This document shows positions 55,979 through 64,000 of a stretch of DNA of 64,000 bases, piece after piece. Both the position numbers and the translations under genes were made by a program. This DNA is from Sialis fuliginosa (Eukaryota; Arthropoda; Insecta; Megaloptera; Sialidae): NCBI GenBank assembly GCA_961205875.1, contig OY540810.1:34720001-34784000 (forward strand). Direction: 5' to 3'. Each line of letters opens with the position of its first letter. The stretch's first letter is position 1. Below the pieces are notes generated by a model that did not search any database, was not told the DNA's origin, and worked only from the letters and a program-made list of their open reading frames with translations.

Positions 55979-57150
55979 CCTCTATCACGATCTACAACGA
56001 TCTTCAGAAATCTTTGCAGATTTCCACAGATCAAAAACCAATGAAAAAATATGATTTTATCTCAAAATGCAGATCTATCAAAATCTAATTTGATCACTTT
56101 AGATTTAAATCTTTTTTTACTATACAAAAAGTATGATATTAAGAATAGAATATTGCACTAAATAAAATTGTTGTATCATTATCAAATTTTAAATACATAG
56201 TTTTAATTTAAAAAAATTCAGTAATTAAAAAAAAAAACACAAAAATATATAAAACAGAACCACGTTGAATACTTTAAAATATTAATTATTTCATTTATTT
56301 ATTGGACAAAATCACCTAGTGTCTTTTAAAAGAGTAAATACTTTTTGAAGGATAGTATGCCATATCAGAATGTATATGCTGTCTCAGAGTGTAGTTTTCC
56401 CTATATAAATTATTTTATTATGTACTATTACTAAACTTATACCCAGAACTCCATATAAATCCAGATACTACCACGGAAGCCTCACGTCTTAAATATGATA
56501 TGTTACATCCTATATCTACGAGTCCAAAATACGACTACATATAAATTTTGAGATTAAAATACTGAAGTAATAAGTATAGCACCCAATTAAAGAAACTAAA
56601 AAGCACAAAAATAAATTCGACAATATGAGTAATAAAGTATGGATCTTCTTCCTAGAAAGGATATAGCCAATTAAAATTGTACGTTTCGACACCCATACAA
56701 AAACAATAAATTTATTACCAGATATATAAAACAAAATTATTCTAATATATTTAAGTAACAATCAATTACATTTACAGTACACCTAGGAGCTATGTAGGTG
56801 TTTCATTTTAAAAAAATAAATTCTGTTATTTATGTTTTCTAATCGGACAATTAGTTGAAACAATTTCTGTTCACGATACATAGAGAACATTATTATTAAA
56901 ATCAAAGTAAGCCTAGCACAGTTGTAGAACACTATATAAGAGGTACTCAAACAATTGATTATTTATTATTATTTTAGTACATTATTCCGGTGGGAATCAT
57001 GTGACAATTGTTTGATATTTACTAAAATTAATAAAAACTTGGCTAATATTAAGAAGTCAAAATTACTAATATGTATATTCTGTATATTTCTTCTAGAGAT
57101 GCCATAACGTGATCTACATTCATCAATCTATACATTATATAGATATCTGT
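55979..57150. other. AT-rich stretch, no gene seen
   Basis: 56,000-56,040 has a run of similar short phrases (CGATCTTCAGAAATC, GCAGATTTCCACAGATC). An 81-codon minus-strand frame at 56,516-56,761 is hydrophobic and AT-driven and is not called. Confidence 0.5.
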
Positions 57151-57686
57151 TACTGGCACCAGTCTTGAACGCTTTAAGAACAAAGTATATTGTTTTTGGG
57201 GATTGATGGTCTACTTTTTTGTAATTCTCATGAACTCATGTTACTAATAAAACAACAACCTCTTTATTAAATCAATTTAATTACCAAAATCCGCTAATAG
57301 CCCTTAATTTTGTATATGATTTTTCTCTAGTATAAATGAACAATGTAAAACCAGTAATGAATATCCAGTGATGAACACTTGCTAAAGATTACAAAGTGAT
57401 TAGTACTACTACACAAACGTTATAAAATAAAGTCATAAAATTTAAAACAATGTATACAGCATTTACTTAAGAAAATATACTTTTCTTGATAATGAGACGA
57501 ACCGCGATAATATAATTATTTATCCACTGCTTTTTTTAAATGATCAATTATCATCAAATCTAGCTGTAAGTCAGTTAAATGTATATAGATTAATATCCAG
57601 GAATAGCAGTAATCAGATGTCAACAAATATTTCAAATTCAATACATTTAATTAACACTGGAGTATTGTTCAAGACTGCTGCCAATA
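57151..57686 (-). mobile_element. MITE-A copy 7
   Basis: Left end TACTGGCACCAGTCTTGAAC is perfect over the 13-bp terminal repeat. The right end, CAAGACTGCTGCCAATA, has drifted. Within the copy, a segment AGAAAATATACTTTTCTTGA and neighbours (about 57,470-57,540) is extra relative to other copies. Confidence 0.85.
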
Positions 57687-58274
57687 TCTTATGTCTTTAA
57701 AAGTTGTGTAAAGTTTTCATTTAAAAGATAGTTTCATTATTAGTTTCCAACGAATTTCCTTCTAATGCTGCTGTCCCATTGTAATGTTATGTTAATATAT
57801 AGTATAGAAATGTTTGGATACCACTGGTATGTGTTATGTACAGACGCACCAAGTCTCACCGTTTGATTTATTTATTTCGTTTACTTATTATCCAGCATTG
57901 CGTTCGTCTCCAGGCGGTGATTAAAACTGTGTTCAGGTATGGTCAATATTCACTGAATATTTTGTTTTATTTTTTATACAAATGTATGCATTTTCTTAAA
58001 CTGTTTTGTTTACATTACGTCGATTGTATTTCCTAAATATTTTTATAAATAAATATTCGTGGATTTTAAAAAAATATTTGAATATTCATGCATCTTTACC
58101 AGATGATTTTCCGAATATAATTTTAATTTTGTTATGTGCAGAATCGAACCATTTATGTATCTACAGAATTATTATTTCAAATATGAGTTCTGTGTTGATT
58201 CTCAAAGTTTATAGACAATGATTCCTTTTCCCTAAAATGCTACACGAAATTTTTGTTTTTAATTGGTAAACTAA
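57687..58274. other. AT-rich DNA with a more complex patch
   Basis: 57,835-57,945 (CAGACGCACCAAGTCTCACC, CGTTCGTCTCCAGGCGGTG) is GC-richer and crossed by a 66-codon frame, MYRRTKSHRLIYLFRLLIIQ..., without a known domain. A second frame overlaps its end. Low-probability exon. Confidence 0.3.
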
Positions 58275-59105
58275 TAGACGGGACCCACTGTTACCCGGGA
58301 AAATAAAAATATCAATAAAACATGGCAGTCTTTTTTTTAAATTAAATTATTTCTATATTTGAATAATATTTCCAGCTGAAGAAATTTCAAAATTTAATAA
58401 AAAGAATGATAGATGTTGAATTTCGTCCCCACTTTCACATTTAATATTGTACCTACTGAAGTCACTCTTTAATAAATAGTATTACATTTTTGTCTTATAA
58501 AAAAAATACGAAAAACATATGTATTAGATTAGGTTTAAATCTAATATGATTTCACTTTCGGTAAATTATTTAAAACTAACGAATTTTCTGAGAATTTACT
58601 TTTAATTTATGGAAATTATGCTTATGTATTTCAAATAGTACAGCAACAAAAAATTATCAAAAATTGAAAATATTTATTTGTATATATGTATGTATATAAA
58701 AATCAAAACTTTATTAAAATAAATAGGTAAACATCAATCATAATTATAATCAATTTGTCAAAAATCATCCAAATGTTCGATGAAATATTTGAAAGAGACG
58801 CGATCATAATGACATAAATTAATAAAATATTCAAACCGTAAATTATAGAATTCTTGATTTAATGGCCACTAATGTTTTTATATAAATGATAGTTGTATTT
58901 TGTGGTACATCATAAAAACAAAACACGATTTGATAAAATATTTTTTTAGTTTTTTTGTCATAAAATATTAATAGCTAAGAACATGCACTGAAAAATTATC
59001 TATATAACAATTGTGAAAACCGCATTAAAATCTATTCAATGGTTTTTCGTGTTTACCTATAATAAGTAGAAAAATATAACTTAAATTCCTTTTTATATAT
59101 ACACG
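58275..59105 (-). mobile_element. Decayed Helitron (copy 7)
   Basis: The minus strand has the 3-prime hairpin remnant TTTCCCGGGTAACAGTGGG at 58,278-58,305. About 600 bp away are the family's left-part phrases (AATATTTTATGACAAAAAA, CCGCATTAAAATC complement) with worn TATATAAAAAGGAATT near 59,095. The terminal CTAG is changed to CTATTAG. Confidence 0.55.
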
Positions 59106-59875
59106 TAGAGATGAATAAAATCTTATTATGATAATATGTAGGGTCGAGCTGAGTAAATATGAAATATGGGGTAAAAGTGAAACAAGCTTGCAACTAAAAA
59201 ACTAATTTGTTTATAGGAGAAATATAAAAACTGACATCATCATTAAAGGTTTGTTAAAGCGACCTGAAAATATGAATCGCCTAATAAGTGATGTGTCACC
59301 CCTACAGATTTCCCTGTTAGTCGATGTCAAAACGTGTGAATTAAATTTTAATTCTTTGCACATAACTTTCTGTATAGCTCAGATATTAATTAAAGTTACA
59401 ATTTCACATTGATATGCCACAAAGAAAATAAATCAAAGTTGCCATTGTAGCTTTTCTTTTAATTGTTCGAGAAATATTTTTCATTAGAGGCCCGTTTCAC
59501 TTTTTCCCAAATTAGAGGTTAAAAATGAAACACCTTTTTTTCATTTTTAAAGTCCGTGTTATATCGTACAGTTCAAATGACGTAAATATTTAAAATGGAT
59601 ATTCATAAGTGCATCTAGTAGAAAAAATTAAAGTATGTAATTGTATCGTTAACTGTCAAAAAACATGAATGATTTGTATTTTGTTTCACTTTTACCCCAG
59701 TTGATCCTAAGTATAAACATAATATCATCAAAATATTCAAAATAATTTTACAAAAACCTACAAAGCATGTTTTTCTGATCTCCTTGTTCACATAATACAT
59801 TTCTTCCCGATAAGAGCAATATATTTCTATATAATACTTTGACAAGTAGACTAACTGTATACATCAACAAAAACA
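59106..59875. other. AT-rich spacer, no gene seen
   Basis: 59,270-59,330 is slightly more complex. Similar phrases GGGGTAAAAGTGAAACAAG (59,169) and the complement of TTTGTTTCACTTTTACCCC (59,680) form a 19-bp inverted pair with few changes. Confidence 0.45.
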
Positions 59876-59877
59876 AT

Positions 59878-60115
59878 GCAAGCCAAAGCACTGCCAATTA
59901 AATAAAGTACAGGTACATTAACACCGCCGCGTGTAAGAGATTGACTGCAGCTCTGATCTATTATCTAAAGTTGATGAGGATGCCAGTATTCATCCCGATA
60001 ATAAACTTAAATGCCGGCACATTAAAATTTTAATTGATGCTTCGAAAGGTTAATATATGACTTTTAATTATTAATTAGTTTATGTGGATGTGTGAAGTCA
60101 TCTCTATAACCGTAA
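59878..60115. promoter_or_regulatory. GC-richer island, strong candidate enhancer
   Basis: CAAGCCAAAGCACTGCCAAT, TTAACACCGCCGCGTGTAAG, AGATTGACTGCAGCTCTGAT, TTGATGAGGATGCCAGTATT, CATCCCGATAATAAAC and AAATGCCGGCACATTAA are followed by homeodomain-type words TTTTAATTGATG and TTAATTATTAATTAG. The abrupt change from AT-rich flanks and the clustering of TAAT cores resemble insect developmental enhancers. No frame. Confidence 0.45.
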
Positions 60116-60603
60116 TGCCATGTTTTATGTTTTAAAATATTAGACAGAATTGTTAGTAATTGTAATTAATATGTCATTAAATGTAATTAGTTTTTAAATA
60201 TATCTAATGTTTTGGATTCTTCGTTTTTTAAGGTTATTATGTTGGAAGTTATTTGAGTTTATCAAGTTATAATTGATATAACGTGTTTTGATGATAGAAA
60301 AATGGATATCAGATATAATAAAAATTATGAAAATATTTAATAATTGAAGATTATTGGAAATTAAAAAAAAACATTTGTTTATTGATGTTAGATGTTGGTT
60401 GTTATAAAATATAAATTTTAATGAATAATAATATTTAATTTTATAAAAACAGGGCGTATTTTATTTTAATAAATGCCCCTTATTGTGCATAATATTCTCG
60501 TCCTTTTTTATTGAACTTTCATCTGAAATCGGTTTCAGAGTAGAATATTCAATTTTGACCGAATGCGGTACCAAAACATAAAGTTTGTTTTTTTGTAAAA
60601 ATA
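60116..60603. other. AT-rich spacer
   Basis: Nothing supported. Confidence 0.5.
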
Positions 60604-60861
60604 ATCGATTTTGAAATTGTCGCAAAATATTTTGGTTTCTACCAAAATACTTCCGATATAGGTCATTTTATTTAATTTTTTATGTATTTTCCAAATATCT
60701 ATATCTATCTATATCTATTTTTTAATTTGGGAAAAAAATTTTTTTCCCAAATTAAAAAATGTATAGATATTTGGAAAATACATAAAAAATTAAATAAAAT
60801 GACCTATATCGGAAGTATTTTGGTAGAAACCAAAATATTTTGCGACAATTTCAAAATCGAT
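60604..60861. repeat. Near-identical inverted duplication (giant hairpin)
   Basis: Left arm 60,604-60,738 and right arm 60,739-60,861 are complementary at essentially every base except about 12 bp extra in the left arm (the TCTATCTATATC stretch at about 60,704-60,717). There is no loop: the centre is GGGAAAAAAATTTTTTTCCC. Pairing stops sharply at ATCGAT on both sides. Arms this alike in neutral AT-rich DNA mean a recent duplication, gene conversion or a sequencing/assembly foldback artefact. An open frame that runs through the right arm (60,682-60,921) is a by-product. Confidence 0.95.
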
Positions 60862-61210
60862 AACAAGTGCACTTGTTTTAAGATGTCTTATTTTCCAAAA
60901 AATGCTTTTTTCACACCCTAAAAACTTTTTTCTTCATACTCCAAATTGCACCAGGCAAAAAATTATTTATTTTATCCTTAAAACAATTCTCAAAAAACAT
61001 GTGAGATATAATGTTTATAAAACACCAAATTACTCGCGTATTATATAAGAATTTACAGGAATTTTTAGTCTTTCTGAAATTGTGGGGTATCTAATAATTG
61101 AATAAAAAATATACCACTTAATTCGTTATGAAATTCCCTAAAATCCACTTTACCAGTGTCTCATAACTTCATTGTTTAATATGTACCGACATTTAGACTG
61201 GCTGGTTTGC
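60862..61210. other. AT-rich spacer
   Basis: CAAGTGCACTTG, a 12-bp palindrome, lies just right of the hairpin at 60,865-60,876; nothing else is seen. Confidence 0.5.
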
Positions 61211-61214
61211 GCTC

Positions 61215-61312
61215 GCTCGGTTTTTATAAGAGCCCTGAAGATGTCCACTGCAATGTGTGGCGAAACGTTGGCCAAATCAACGCGGTTTACAGCCAAGATC
61301 CACATTAAAGAG
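61215..61312 (+). repeat. Repeat G, copy 2 (hammerhead-like core)
   Basis: AGAGCCCTGAAGATGTCCAC, then TGCAATGTGTGGCGAAACG, TTGGCCAAATCAACGCGG and CAGCCAAGATCCA. Matches the right arm of the 39-kb foldback, without a left arm. CTGAAGA, a GTCCAC..GTG(U)GGC stem, GAAA and a CGTTG..CAACG stem III can be drawn, but CG follows where UH is needed for hammerhead cleavage. Confidence 0.55.
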
Positions 61313-61495
61313 TTAATTTTGTTTTTATTTTGCATTGAAAAATTTCTCACAGTTTCGTCCGAAATTAATGAATATAATCAATATCCATACAAATGATGAC
61401 ACTAACAACGAATTTCAAAAACAATAAACGAACACTCAGCAAATAATTTATTACATCTCGTACATCCATTAATATGATTTATTCGGTACGTTTCA
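61313..61495. other. AT-rich spacer
   Basis: Nothing supported. Confidence 0.5.
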
Positions 61496-61497
61496 TT

Positions 61498-61705
61498 TGG
61501 TGGCTCCTCACCAAACTTACCCTAAATCATTATTTGCATTCTCAAACAGTATGTATACAAACAAACCATTAAGTACACCCGCGCAAGCCGTGACAGCAGC
61601 GCCTTTAGCGCTCACTGCACTAACCTGGGCGGGATGTGAACAGTAACGCGTACGATGTGTATATGGAAGTGGGATCTTGGATTTAAAAAGAAGACACCAG
61701 ATACA
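61498..61705. promoter_or_regulatory. GC-richer island
   Basis: ACCATTAAGTACACCCGCGC, AAGCCGTGACAGCAGCGCC, TTTAGCGCTCACTGCAC, TAACCTGGGCGGGATGTG and CAGTAACGCGTACGATGTG. TTGTGGTAGG at 61,710 extends the TGTGGTAGG word seen in the islands at 10.6 and 22.4 kb. No open frame. Candidate enhancer or promoter. Confidence 0.4.
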
Positions 61706-61762
61706 TTGATTGTGGTAGGCTATGTAAAGCTTATAAAAACAGTTGGACTGAAAATAATGATA

Positions 61763-62533
61763 TCTATATATATAAAAATGAATGTTCGTTTGTGTGTGGC
61801 TTATAGACTCCGAAATTACTGAACCGATTTCAATGCGGTTTTCAGCAATAGTCAGATAATTTTTACGAGCAGTATCGTGGCTAATAATATTTTATGAAAA
61901 TCTAAAATTTAACATCAAAAGATGAAAAGGAATCTTTTGCACAGCGTCTTTTGTTTCTATGATGTCAGAGCATAAAACTGTCATTTATATAAAAACACAG
62001 TAGCTATGGAATATAAGACGCTGAAAACAATTACTATATGTGAATGTCAGTTTGAATCATGATACCTACAAATATATATCTTTCCACCATGAGTTTGAAT
62101 GAAAAATATGTAATTTACAATATAAATAAACGGATTTTTATAAATTACAATAAAGAACTTCCAAGAAAGGTAACCTATTTATTTATTTTTGATTTTCATA
62201 CAAATTCTAAGATAAGACCTGGTGTTTCATGGGAGAAAATATAATTTTACACGATTTTTTCAATAACTACTGAATGGATTTTATTCCGGTTTTTAATAAT
62301 GGATAGGTTAAGTTTAGGTGTATAATTTGTGGATATTTTGTGTAAATTTCATGAAGCCGAAAAAAACAGTTCGTGGTGAACCGTGTGTTGTTAGCATGTT
62401 GGGTGGGAATGTTGGGTGAGCATGTTGGGTGGGCATGTTGGGTGAGCATGTTGGGTGGGCATTTCGAGTGGGCATGATTACTTTATGTTTAATTAAATTA
62501 ATATCCCCGGGTAACACCGGGCCAATGCGCTAG
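61763..62533 (+). mobile_element. Most complete Helitron (copy 6)
   Basis: Host A, then TCTATATATATAAAAATGAA, the block GAACCGATTTCAATGCGG, the central block CTGAATGGATTTTATTCCGG, a minisatellite, the hairpin CCCCGGGTAACACCGGG, CCAATGCGCTAG and host T. At 771 bp it is non-coding and shows all Helitron termini, so it defines the family here. About 180 bp between the two halves (near 62,040-62,250) are not shared with copy 4 and may be a nested insertion or be lost in copy 4. Confidence 0.85.
62394..62476 (+). repeat. 14-bp minisatellite inside the Helitron
   Basis: About six units of GCATGTTGGGTGGG, alternating GGG and GAG at the end. Copy 4 has about two or three units, copies 1 and 5 two to three and one. 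Minus-strand frames reading THPTCSPNMPTQHA come only from this tract. Confidence 0.9.
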
Positions 62534-62544
62534 TATTTATATAA

Positions 62545-63075
62545 AACAGGCAGGTGCGTGTTGGGCACGCAAAGATAGGGTTCCGTAGCCATTCTCACTA
62601 ACATTCTCTACTTGATACGTATCAAGAGCTATTCCATGCTAACGAACGATGTAATAATGTGACGATTTATACAAAAATAGTTATTTAAAAACTATATTTG
62701 CTACAGTGTTATAGTTCTCATTGAATTTACTTATTAAAAGCTACATTCTGGATTTTTTTTTATAGATTTTTTGCATCAATAGTTCAGAAATTAGAGGGGA
62801 GGAGGGAATTTGAAATATATCATGACTGAAGGGTAAAAATCAAAAGGTCCTAAAACATTTTTTGTTGCATTTTAGGAGACCTATCAATAGGGTAAGTGAA
62901 AAAGAATTAAATAATAAATAAATTATTTTTTCAAAAATCTCATCATTTTTGTTGTTGGGTCTTCAATCTACGTCCGTATATCAAATTTCATTTTAATAAT
63001 AGATATATATAAATGAGATAATGGGAGGACTGTGACCTACAGACAGACAGACGGACGAACAGAGCGAAACTATAA
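62545..63075 (+). mobile_element. Non-autonomous repeat of the GGGTTCCGTAGCC type
   Basis: AGATAGGGTTCCGTAGCCAT at 62,573 and CTACAGACAGACAGACGGAC at about 63,040 are the two well-known phrases of a repeat that I remember as abundant in Lepidoptera, with AT-rich non-coding DNA between. The right terminus (usually a GGGTTCCGT complement) is not seen, so this copy is truncated. Confidence 0.6.
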
Positions 63076-63520
63076 AAAAAACAAGATTTCAACTGATTGT
63101 GTTCATTTACTAATATCGTTTCAAAATATTGGTAGGTTTTTTTTTATAGAATTACACAATATACATTGCTTCCATAAGAATCACCAACTACCTTGTTTTA
63201 TTCTAGTAGCAAAAAATTCACTTTTATTGTAATAACGATTCTCAGTTTAAAAAGTAAATTTGAAAATAGCATACAATTTTTCCATAGTTTACGAATTTAC
63301 TTTTTTTTAAATGCTGATGCATCAACAGTCTTTTCTAAAAAGACATATTTGCAATATACAAATACTATCTAAATTTTCCTACTCAAGGATTTCTTTGAAA
63401 TTATGTCAGAGCAAAAGAATTTCCTGTCGGTTATAAACTAAAATCAATACATAACATGTCTTATTTCAATATCCACATCCATCTACCGCAGTAATTTAAA
63501 AAATCATACAAAAAACTGAC
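63076..63520. other. AT-rich spacer, no gene seen
   Basis: Nothing supported. Confidence 0.5.
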
Positions 63521-63860
63521 ATCCGACGCGATTGATTTAAGAGTGCTGTGGACTGATTAACCCGGCCACGCCTGTGGCGCCTGCAGCGCCGCGCAGTGCC
63601 GGTCACACGAACTAACTAAAACAAACATCATTGTTGTAAGTACTCCGTGGCTTATGGTGCAGAGATACTCATCTCGAGTATAAAATATGTACCCACACCA
63701 GTCGTGACTGCGAAATGCAATGGTTGCACCTTATTAACGATGTGAACGACTTCGGAAGGGTTAAATTTCCCCGGGCCGTTTCAATGCTTATGACTTTTGC
63801 TTTTGTTTTCAGATGTGCACTGATACTGGTGTTGTGTAACGTGTATGTGTGCAATCAAAC
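63521..63860. promoter_or_regulatory. GC-rich island, candidate regulatory element or exon
   Basis: TAACCCGGCCACGCCTGTGG, CGCCTGCAGCGCCGCGCAG, TGCCGGTCACACG, CAAACATCATTGTTGTAAG (a Sox-type CATTGTT word) and TTTCCCCGGGCCGTTTC. A good splice acceptor, TTTTGCTTTTGTTTTCAG, ends at 63,811. A 65-codon plus-strand frame (63,715-63,912, MQWLHLINDVNDFGRVKFPR...) crosses it, continuing through the acceptor, which argues against it being one exon. No family is recognised. Confidence 0.35.
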
Positions 63861-63934
63861 TGTATTTATATTTTATCCCTTTTTGGAAATAAATACAAGA
63901 ATTAGTCATTGAAAATATATGTATATGGAATATA

Positions 63935-64000
63935 CATACAGTGTATTCCAATTTGATTAAGACATAGGAAATTTAACATGGGGACAATTAGAAATGTTGT
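63935..64000 (+). repeat. Dispersed repeat E, copy 2 (cut by window end)
   Basis: CAGTGTATTCCAATTTGAT then TAAGACATAGGAAATTTAAC and ATGGGGACAATTAGAAATGT. Homologous on the opposite strand to both flanks of the MITE at 38,216-38,452, with no MITE at the equivalent TAA. Confidence 0.75.

Noticed and set aside
60682..60921. 79-codon plus-strand frame
   Set aside because: It runs through the right arm of the inverted duplication and the AT-rich flank and has no protein-like composition.
61150..61396. Overlapping 66- and 74-codon frames
   Set aside because: Both are translations of repeat G copy 2 and its flanks.
62267..62517. Minus-strand frames reading THPTCSPNMPTQHA repeats
   Set aside because: These are translations of the 14-bp minisatellite inside a non-coding Helitron.
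1..64000. CRISPR arrays, operons, prokaryotic promoters and terminators
   Set aside because: Sequence character, transposon types and lack of long frames are those of an animal nuclear genome; no regularly spaced repeats of CRISPR form exist.
1..64000. Well-known insect miRNA genes (let-7, bantam, miR-1, miR-9, miR-iab-4 and similar)
   Set aside because: I scanned by eye for several mature sequences on both strands and saw none; a covariance or BLAST search would be needed to exclude them fully.

Overview
This window is AT-rich eukaryotic nuclear DNA with no complete, recognisable protein-coding gene, no rRNA and no convincing tRNA. Open reading frames are short on both strands; the longest is 115 codons. 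The repeats point to an insect, most likely a moth or butterfly. They include small Helitrons that begin TCTATATATA..AAAATGAATGTTCG and end with a GC-rich hairpin plus GCGCTAG, a repeat carrying GCGGACGAAGTCGCGGGTAAC, and a repeat carrying GGGTTCCGTAGCCAT followed by an ACAGACAGACAGACGGACG tract. The assignment to Lepidoptera is inference from remembered repeat families, not from a search.

The window is a gene desert or part of a very large intron, built of three kinds of sequence. First, plain AT-rich DNA. Second, many transposable-element remains: seven copies of one MITE family (called MITE-A here), seven Helitron copies or fragments, a hAT MITE with an exact 8-bp target duplication, two Harbinger-like MITEs with 3-bp TAA/TTA duplications, an internally deleted piggyBac with TTAA ends and a leftover transposase C-terminus, two dead Tc1/mariner transposases, three foldback or inverted-repeat units, and several unclassified repeat pairs. 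Third, about fifteen short islands visibly richer in G+C, with more complex sequence than their surroundings. These are the best candidates for enhancers, promoters or unrecognised exons.

Layout: 1-6 kb is mainly AT-rich DNA with an (AT)n tract, Helitron pieces and MITE-A copy 1. From 6 to 18 kb is the densest mixed part: a TIR element, GC-richer islands at 7.1, 9.2, 10.5, 12.1, 13.4, 14.7 and 17.4 kb, both dead Tc1/mariner copies, MITE-A copy 2, Helitrons and the hAT MITE. From 18 to 36 kb is mostly bare AT-rich DNA with four MITE-A copies, a Harbinger-like MITE and islands at 22.3 and 25.9 kb. From 36 to 43 kb holds a repeat cluster, including a Harbinger-like MITE whose unoccupied target is present at the very end of the window and two foldback units. 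From 43 to 53 kb is largely empty, with inverted dispersed repeats and islands at 49.2 and 50.1 kb. From 53 to 64 kb holds the piggyBac derivative, MITE-A copy 7, a near-perfect inverted duplication at 60.6 kb, the most intact Helitron at 61.8-62.5 kb, and islands at 60.0, 61.6 and 63.6 kb.

Nothing here works together as a pathway or operon. I found no new multi-gene system. The most useful observations are the MITE-A family with its repeated ATTACTGG motif, the near-identical inverted duplication at 60,604-60,861, the empty site for the Harbinger-like MITE, the piggyBac remnant, the hAT MITE with an AACTATT array, and a few coding-like or exon-like fragments that need conservation or RNA evidence.
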